Origin: Acidimicrobiaceae bacterium
GTDB taxonomy: Bacteria; Actinomycetota; Acidimicrobiia; Acidimicrobiales; RAAP-2
Length of the DNA stretch: 10,364 nucleotides
Direction: 5' to 3'
Assembly: GCA_003152555.1 (NCBI GenBank)
Contig: PMAL01000074.1
Span: 1,300-11,663, forward strand
The translations under genes were made by a program, and so were the position numbers. Of the stretch, positions 5,973 to 10,364 are shown piece after piece. The notes under the pieces were generated by a model. That model was not told the DNA's origin. It was given only the letters and a program-made list of their open reading frames with translations, and ran no database searches. Within the stretch, counting starts at the first letter, position 1. Every line of letters begins with the position of its first letter.

Positions 5973-7229
5973 GTGGCAAAGTTTGGCGAAGGCAGCGACC
6001 TGATTAAGTGCAGTTTCTGCGCAAAAGGTCAAAAACAAGTTAAGAAGCTCATCGCGGGACCCAGCGTGTACATCTGCGACGAATGCATTGACCTGTGCAA
6101 CGACATCATCGCGGACGAGTTTGGTGATCGTCCCGAATTTGTCCTCGAAGACCTCCCGACCCCTCGCGAGGTTTCGGCCTTCCTAGACGAATTTGTCATT
6201 GGTCAAGTCGACGCGAAGAAGATCCTTTCGGTCGCGGTCTACAACCACTACAAGCGGATCCAAACCGGACCCCTGCACGACGACGACGTGGAAGTCGCTA
6301 AATCCAACGTGTTGCTGCTCGGCCCAACCGGGTGCGGTAAGACCTTCCTCGCCCAGACGTTGGCGCGCATGCTCAATGTGCCCTTTGCGATTGCCGACGC
6401 CACGGCGCTCACCGAGGCCGGCTACGTCGGCGAAGACGTGGAGAACATTCTGCTCAAGCTGCTGTCGGCCGCCGACTTTGACGTGAAGCGGGCCGAGCGC
6501 GGCATTATCTACATCGACGAGATCGACAAGATCGCCCGCAAGGCCGAGAATCCCTCGATCACCCGTGACGTGTCGGGAGAGGGTGTCCAGCAGGCGCTCT
6601 TAAAGATCCTTGAGGGCACCGTTGCGAGCGTGCCGCCACAGGGTGGTCGCAAGCACCCCCACCAAGAGTTCATCAACATTGATACCGCGAATATTTTATT
6701 CATTTGCGGTGGTGCGTTCGCCGGTCTCGAAGAGATCATCGAGCGGCGACTGGGCAAGAAGTCAATGGGTTTCAATTCACCAATTGAGTCCAAGCGCAGC
6801 GGTGACATCGCATTGTTTCGTCACGTGCTGCCCGAGGACCTGATCAAGTTCGGACTCATTCCCGAGTTCATTGGCCGCTTGCCCATCGTGGGCGCCGTCC
6901 AGCAACTGGACCGCGAGATGTTGGTGAGCGTGCTCACCGAGCCGAAGAACTCACTGGTCAAGCAGTTCCAGCAGGTCCTCGCGATGGACGGAGTCGAACT
7001 CATCATCGAACCCGACGCGCTCGTGGCGATTGCCGATCTCGCGATGGAACGCGGCACCGGCGCGCGCGGACTGCGTTCGATCCTGGAGAACGTCTTGCTC
7101 GAGCCAATGTTTGACGTGCCCGGTCGCAGTGACGTGGTCAAGTGCGTCGTCACGGCGGAATCGGTGCGCGACAAGATCACGCCGACCTACGAAATGCGAA
7201 AGGCGACGCGAACCCGTCGCGCGAGCTAA
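5973..7229 (+). CDS. clpX: ATP-dependent Clp protease ATP-binding subunit ClpX
   Basis: AAA+ unfoldase that recognises tagged or folded substrates and threads them into ClpP; 418 residues, normal length. The N-terminal zinc-binding domain has C13-x2-C16 and C35-x2-C38. The AAA+ core shows Walker A GPTGCGKT (117-124), pore loop GYVG (150-153), Walker B IIYIDEID (178-185), an RKH-type loop (GGRKHPH, 224-230) that helps grip substrates, and a sensor-2 arginine in GTGARGLRS near residue 365. The IGF-type ClpP-docking loop is not preserved in an exact form I can point to; SMGFNSP near residue 266-272 sits in about that place. The GTG start has a strong GGAGGT site. The gap from clpP is 65 bases, with room for its own promoter, and folC follows after only 3 bases. 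Confidence 0.97.
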   Translation: MAKFGEGSDLIKCSFCAKGQKQVKKLIAGPSVYICDECIDLCNDIIADEFGDRPEFVLEDLPTPREVSAFLDEFVIGQVDAKKILSVAVYNHYKRIQTGPLHDDDVEVAKSNVLLLGPTGCGKTFLAQTLARMLNVPFAIADATALTEAGYVGEDVENILLKLLSAADFDVKRAERGIIYIDEIDKIARKAENPSITRDVSGEGVQQALLKILEGTVASVPPQGGRKHPHQEFINIDTANILFICGGAFAGLEEIIERRLGKKSMGFNSPIESKRSGDIALFRHVLPEDLIKFGLIPEFIGRLPIVGAVQQLDREMLVSVLTEPKNSLVKQFQQVLAMDGVELIIEPDALVAIADLAMERGTGARGLRSILENVLLEPMFDVPGRSDVVKCVVTAESVRDKITPTYEMRKATRTRRAS

Positions 7230-7232
7230 TTC

Positions 7233-8561
7233 GTGCATTTCAAGTCGTACCTTGAGGCACTGACGTGGCTTGAATCACACATGGACTTTGAGCGCGTTGC
7301 GCCCAATCGCCAGGTCACGCCCACGCTGCAGCCCATATTCGACACGCTGGCGCTGCTCGCCAATCCCCAACAGGACTATCCGTCGGTGCACGTCACCGGC
7401 ACGAACGGCAAGGGCTCCACCAGCACCCTCTTGAGTGCGCTCTTGAGTGCGACGGGGCTGCGAGTGGGCACCTTTACCAGTCCCGACCTGCACGCGGTGA
7501 ACGAGCGTATTGCCGTCAACGGCGAAGCGCTCGACGACGAGAGTTTCGTGTCGCTCATCTCGCGACTCGCGGACGTCGAGACCGTCAGTGGCCTGTCGCT
7601 TACCAGATTCGAACTCCTGACGGTTGCGGCGTTGTTGCATTTCTCCGATGAGGGCGTCGACGTCGCGGTCATTGAAGTGGGCATGGGCGGGACGTGGGAT
7701 TCAACCAATGTCATCGACAGCGACGTCGCGGTCTTAACCAACGTCGACCTCGACCATACGGCGGTACTGGGCGACACTATTGCTGAGATCGCCGCTGACA
7801 AGGTGGGCATTTTCCGCGCCGGTGCGGTCGCCGTCGTGGCGACGATTGACCCGGTGGTCGTGGAGATTGCTCGGGCACGGGCCAGCAAACTTGGCACGAC
7901 ACTATGGCTGCTCGACGAGTCATTCTTCTTAGAACAGAACGATCTGGCCGTGGGCGGACGGGCAATCACGGTGCTGACGCCCTATCACCGATACGAAGAG
8001 ATCCTGGTGTCGCTGCACGGCATTCACCAAGGCATGAACGCGGCGACGGCCATCGTCGCGGCCGAAGGATTCTTGGGCCGGGCGCTAGGTCAGTACGTGG
8101 TGTCAACGACGATGGCCAGCGCGCGAATGCCGGGACGGATGGAACTGATTGCACGCCGTCCAATGATTGTGATTGATGGCGCGCACAACCCTGCCGGCGT
8201 CAACGCCCTCGTCGCCACGTTGGACGGCGCGTTCCATGTGCACGGAGAACGTCGATGCGTGCTCGGCATGTTGACCGGTCGCAATATTGACGACATGGTT
8301 GGTCCGCTCGTGGCGTTGGGCTTCACCGAGTTCCACTGCTGCGCGCCATTGTCGCCTCGCGCGGCGAGTGCACGTGAAGTCGCCGACGCGGTGCGTCGTG
8401 CCGGCGGCGTGGCGTACGAACACCCCAGCGGCATCTCGGCGTTAGCGCACGCGCGTGAACGATCAACCGACGACGATCTCATCGTGGTCGCGGGCAGCCT
8501 CTATCTCGTTGGTGAGGTACGCGGCGACGTAATCCACGTCGCTTCACGTCACTTGACGTAG
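7233..8561 (+). CDS. folC: Folylpolyglutamate synthase / dihydrofolate synthase
   Basis: Cytoplasmic Mur-ligase-family enzyme that adds glutamate to dihydropteroate and/or to tetrahydrofolates using ATP; 442 residues. Seen in order: an N-terminal helix (YLEALTWLESHMDF), the P-loop TGTNGKGST at 55-63, the folate-contacting stretch FTSPDLHAVNERI at 81-93, EVGMGGTWDSTNV at 148-160, the LDH...LGDTIAEIAADKVGI block at 173-193 with Lys190 at the position of the carbamylated lysine, and the C-terminal domain signature IDGAHNP near 310. Whether it does both reactions cannot be read from sequence. The GTG start is 3 bases after the clpX stop and has no clear ribosome site, so it probably relies on coupling to clpX; a later ATG at 7281 would cut into the conserved N-terminus. 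The last codons contain the ACGT series noted before ndk. Confidence 0.95.
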   Translation: MHFKSYLEALTWLESHMDFERVAPNRQVTPTLQPIFDTLALLANPQQDYPSVHVTGTNGKGSTSTLLSALLSATGLRVGTFTSPDLHAVNERIAVNGEALDDESFVSLISRLADVETVSGLSLTRFELLTVAALLHFSDEGVDVAVIEVGMGGTWDSTNVIDSDVAVLTNVDLDHTAVLGDTIAEIAADKVGIFRAGAVAVVATIDPVVVEIARARASKLGTTLWLLDESFFLEQNDLAVGGRAITVLTPYHRYEEILVSLHGIHQGMNAATAIVAAEGFLGRALGQYVVSTTMASARMPGRMELIARRPMIVIDGAHNPAGVNALVATLDGAFHVHGERRCVLGMLTGRNIDDMVGPLVALGFTEFHCCAPLSPRAASAREVADAVRRAGGVAYEHPSGISALAHARERSTDDDLIVVAGSLYLVGEVRGDVIHVASRHLT

Positions 8562-8573
8562 CCCTGTTAGATT
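8543..8573 (+). promoter_or_regulatory. Candidate ndk promoter for a leaderless transcript
   Basis: TTAGAT (8567-8572), or TAGATT one base later, ends 8-9 bases before the ndk GTG. TTCACG at 8543-8548 is a plausible -35 with an 18-base spacer to TTAGAT. The start codon itself would then be at or next to the transcription start. The absence of any Shine-Dalgarno before the GTG agrees with this. Confidence 0.42.
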
Positions 8574-8581
8574 GGGCCGTC

Positions 8582-8992
8582 GTGGAGAGAACCCTCGTCA
8601 TCATTAAGCCTGACGGTGTTGAACGCGGACTCATTGGCGAAATCGTGGGACGTCTCGAAGCTAAGCAACTGCGGGTGGTGGCGGCTGAATTGCGCACGAT
8701 TGATCGCCCCACTGCAGAGCGTCACTACGCCGAACACGTGGGCAAAGTGTTTTACGAGCCGCTCGTTGCCTTCATCACGAGAGGACCGGCACTAATACTT
8801 ATTGTCGAAGGTCCCGGGGAAACGTGGAAAATTGTGCGCACATTGATGGGTGCGACCGATCCAATGGAGGCGGCACCCGGAACTATTCGCGGAGATCTCG
8901 CGACGATCACGAGGGAGAACCTCATACACGGCTCGGATTCACCGGAATCAGTCGAGCGCGAAATCGCAATATTCTTCCCTCATCGGGCTTAA
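8582..8992 (+). CDS. ndk: Nucleoside diphosphate kinase
   Basis: Transfers the terminal phosphate from ATP to other nucleoside diphosphates by a phosphohistidine ping-pong mechanism, balancing NTP and dNTP pools in the cytoplasm. It has 136 residues, the usual bacterial size. The active-site histidine is H116 in NLIHGSDS, preceded by the nucleotide-binding stretch GTIRGDLA (100-107). The N-terminus RTLVIIKPDGVERGLIGEI and the FYEPLVAFITRGP segment (57-69) are family hallmarks. The GTG start is 20 bases after the folC stop, has no Shine-Dalgarno, and sits right behind a -10-like hexamer, so it is probably translated from a leaderless mRNA. No defects are seen. Confidence 0.96.
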   Translation: MERTLVIIKPDGVERGLIGEIVGRLEAKQLRVVAAELRTIDRPTAERHYAEHVGKVFYEPLVAFITRGPALILIVEGPGETWKIVRTLMGATDPMEAAPGTIRGDLATITRENLIHGSDSPESVEREIAIFFPHRA

Positions 8993-9056
8993 GTAAATCT
9001 TTTGGCCCTCGCGGGTCATCTTGGCCTAACCTTGTAGTCAAAAGAGAGGTACGTCG

Positions 9057-9086
9057 GTGCCCTCGTTAAAGGGTCTCTATGGTTGA
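9057..9086 (+). CDS. Possible 9-codon leader ORF overlapping the mreB start
   Basis: GTG at 9057 opens a frame encoding nine residues (MPSLKGLYG if the GTG is read as Met), ending in TGA at 9084-9086, just after the mreB ATG at 9079 in another frame. GAGAGG at 9044-9049 sits seven bases before the GTG, a good ribosome site. If translated, ribosomes would finish within the mreB start and could re-initiate there. It is too short for sequence-based proof and may be chance. Confidence 0.2.
   Translation: MPSLKGLYG
9068..9073 (+). promoter_or_regulatory. Ribosome binding site of mreB
   Basis: AAAGGG lies five bases before the ATG at 9079 and supports that start. Confidence 0.55.
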
Positions 9087-10110
9087 TCGTCGATTTTCAC
9101 TCTTAGGCCGCGACATGGCAGTTGACCTTGGTACGGCCAACACGTTGGTCTACGTACGCGGTCGCGGCATCGTGCTGAACGAACCCTCGGTGGTGGCCGT
9201 TGACGTCAAGGACGGCAAGCCGCTCGCCGTGGGCGCCGAGGCCAAGCGCATGATCGGTCGCACCCCGAGCAACATCCAGGCGATTCGACCGCTCAAGGAC
9301 GGCGTCATCGCCGACTTCGAGATCTGCGAGAAGATGTTGCGCTACTTCATCCACCGCGTGCACCAACGTCGTTTCGCCAAACCGCGAATGGTCATCTGCG
9401 TGCCCTCGGGCATCACCGGCGTTGAGCAGCGCGCCGTCATGGAGGCGGCGGAGTTCGCCGGCGCGCGCAAGGCGTACATCATTGAAGAGCCCATGGCCGC
9501 CGCCATCGGTGCCGGACTACCCATTCACGAACCGACCGGCAACATGGTGGTGGACATCGGTGGCGGCACCACCGAAGTTGCGGTCATCTCGCTGGGCGGC
9601 ATTGTCGCGAGTCAGTCCATCCGCGTGGGTGGTGACGAACTTGACGAAGCACTCGTGGCGTTCGTGAAGAAAGAGTTCCAGTTGGCCCTCGGTGAGCGCA
9701 CCGCAGAAGAGATCAAAATTCAACTGGGCTCGGCCTACCCGCTCGAAGAGGAGTTGCGCGCGGAGATTCGCGGACGTGACCTGGTGACCGGCCTGCCCAA
9801 GACCGTCATCATTTCGACCGAACAGATTCGCAAGGCCATTGAAGAACCGGTGCAGGCAATTATCGATGCGGTCAAGGTGACCCTCGACCGCACCCCACCA
9901 GAACTGTCGTCGGACCTCATGGAGCAGGGCATCGTCCTGACCGGAGGCGGCGCGCTACTGAACGGCCTGGCCGCTCGTTTGGAGTCCGAGACCAATATGC
10001 CCATCATCGTGGCGAAGGATCCTTTGAACTGCGTGGCCCTCGGCAGTGGCATGTGCCTCGAAGAGCTCGAGACTTTTGAACGCATGTTGAAGACCAGCCC
10101 TTCGCGCTAA
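9079..10110 (+). CDS. mreB: Rod-shape-determining protein MreB
   Basis: Bacterial actin homologue that polymerises beneath the inner membrane and steers lateral cell-wall synthesis; 343 residues, normal length. Actin-fold ATP-binding motifs are all present: phosphate 1 AVDLGTANT (14-22), connect 1 around EEPMAAAIG (136-144), phosphate 2 VVDIGGGTTEVAV (157-169) and the adenosine loop IVLTGGGALLNGL near 287-299. The short basic-hydrophobic N-terminus (MVDRRFSLLGRD) could help membrane contact. The ATG has an AAAGGG ribosome site. The 86-base gap from ndk holds no clear terminator. A short hairpin GGCCC-TCGC-GGGTC (9004-9017) lacks a T-run. mreC follows after 3 bases, the standard elongation-complex order, which suggests a rod-shaped or laterally growing cell. 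Confidence 0.97.
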   Translation: MVDRRFSLLGRDMAVDLGTANTLVYVRGRGIVLNEPSVVAVDVKDGKPLAVGAEAKRMIGRTPSNIQAIRPLKDGVIADFEICEKMLRYFIHRVHQRRFAKPRMVICVPSGITGVEQRAVMEAAEFAGARKAYIIEEPMAAAIGAGLPIHEPTGNMVVDIGGGTTEVAVISLGGIVASQSIRVGGDELDEALVAFVKKEFQLALGERTAEEIKIQLGSAYPLEEELRAEIRGRDLVTGLPKTVIISTEQIRKAIEEPVQAIIDAVKVTLDRTPPELSSDLMEQGIVLTGGGALLNGLAARLESETNMPIIVAKDPLNCVALGSGMCLEELETFERMLKTSPSR

Positions 10111-10113
10111 ACC

Positions 10114-10364
10114 GTGGCCACCGATCGCTCTAAGCGTCGTGCATGGACCTTGGGCGTCGTGGTGGTAGCGATCCTCACCGTTCTCGCCCTGACCGGTGGC
10201 GTACTTACCGGTCTGCGCAGTGCCGCCAACGTGGTCGTCACACCATTCAATTGGACCGTCAATGAGATTGCGCGTCCCATAGGACACCTCTTCGCGGGCG
10301 CCATCAACTACAGCGACGTCGTGGCTCAGAATCAGAAGTTGCGCTACGAATTGGGTCAGGCGGA
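10114..10364 (+). CDS. mreC: Rod-shape-determining protein MreC (3' truncated by window edge)
   Basis: Only the first 83 residues are in the window. MreC is a bitopic inner-membrane protein whose periplasmic part scaffolds the elongation complex with MreB, MreD, RodA and PBP2. A basic start (MATDRSKRRAW) precedes one membrane helix at about residues 12-32 (TLGVVVVAILTVLALTGGVLT). The next segment, with a conserved proline (VVTPFNWTV) and QNQKLRYEL at 72-80, matches the beginning of the MreC coiled coil, usually ENxxLxxxL. The GTG start is 3 bases after the mreB stop with no clear Shine-Dalgarno, so translation is probably coupled. Identification rests on topology and position behind mreB. Confidence 0.88.
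   Translation, partial: MATDRSKRRAWTLGVVVVAILTVLALTGGVLTGLRSAANVVVTPFNWTVNEIARPIGHLFAGAINYSDVVAQNQKLRYELGQA

Noticed and set aside
7904..8176. Second open frame inside folC
   Set aside because: Off-frame reading within a well-conserved gene; Arg-rich and without motif.
9004..9017. Hairpin GGCCC-TCGC-GGGTC as an ndk terminator
   Set aside because: Only five pairs including one G-T, and no T-run follows it.
9422..9667. Second open frame inside mreB
   Set aside because: Lies wholly within mreB in another frame; the composition is that of a shadow frame.
1..10364. CRISPR array, toxin-antitoxin pair, phage or defence genes
   Set aside because: No spaced repeats, no recombinase or nuclease motifs, and all long conserved frames are accounted for by transporter and housekeeping genes.

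Overview
The window looks like chromosomal DNA of an actinobacterium (Actinomycetota), possibly Acidimicrobiia-like, though sequence alone does not settle the class. Grounds: the order tig-clpP-clpX-folC-ndk-mreB-mreC, an actinobacterial style of trigger factor, FolC and MreB, a DinB/maleylpyruvate-isomerase-family protein of the kind common in mycothiol producers, heavy use of GTG starts, and at least one apparently leaderless gene.

Region 1 (1-2772) is very GC-rich. It holds the 3' part of a DrrA-type ABC exporter ATPase (cut at its Walker A motif by the window edge), its ABC-2 permease in a one-base-overlapping operon, and, convergent to these with interlocked stop codons, an MBL-fold hydrolase of the LACTB2-like type. 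Region 2 (2773-3105) is intergenic and contains one tRNA-Pro (anticodon UGG) on the minus strand. Region 3 (3106-10364) is all plus-strand and clearly less GC-rich: a DinB/MDMPI-like enzyme, then trigger factor, ClpP, ClpX, FolC, nucleoside diphosphate kinase, MreB and the start of MreC. Gaps are mostly 3-65 bases, so this reads as one or a few operons with internal promoters before tig, clpX and ndk.

Functionally, tig-clpP-clpX is a protein-folding and protein-degradation module: a ribosome-bound chaperone, a self-compartmentalised protease and its unfoldase. folC (folate polyglutamylation) and ndk (NTP balancing) are core metabolism. mreB-mreC begins the cell-wall elongation module. No mobile element, CRISPR array, toxin-antitoxin or obvious defence system is visible.

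I do not see a previously undescribed system. The most notable observation is the abrupt change of base composition and codon use between the MBL gene and the tRNA-Pro, which could mark a transferred segment at a tRNA or a chimeric contig join. Smaller points are leaderless-type starts, a possible 9-codon leader ORF overlapping the mreB start, a helically spaced ACGT series before ndk, and a single clpP where many actinobacteria have two.
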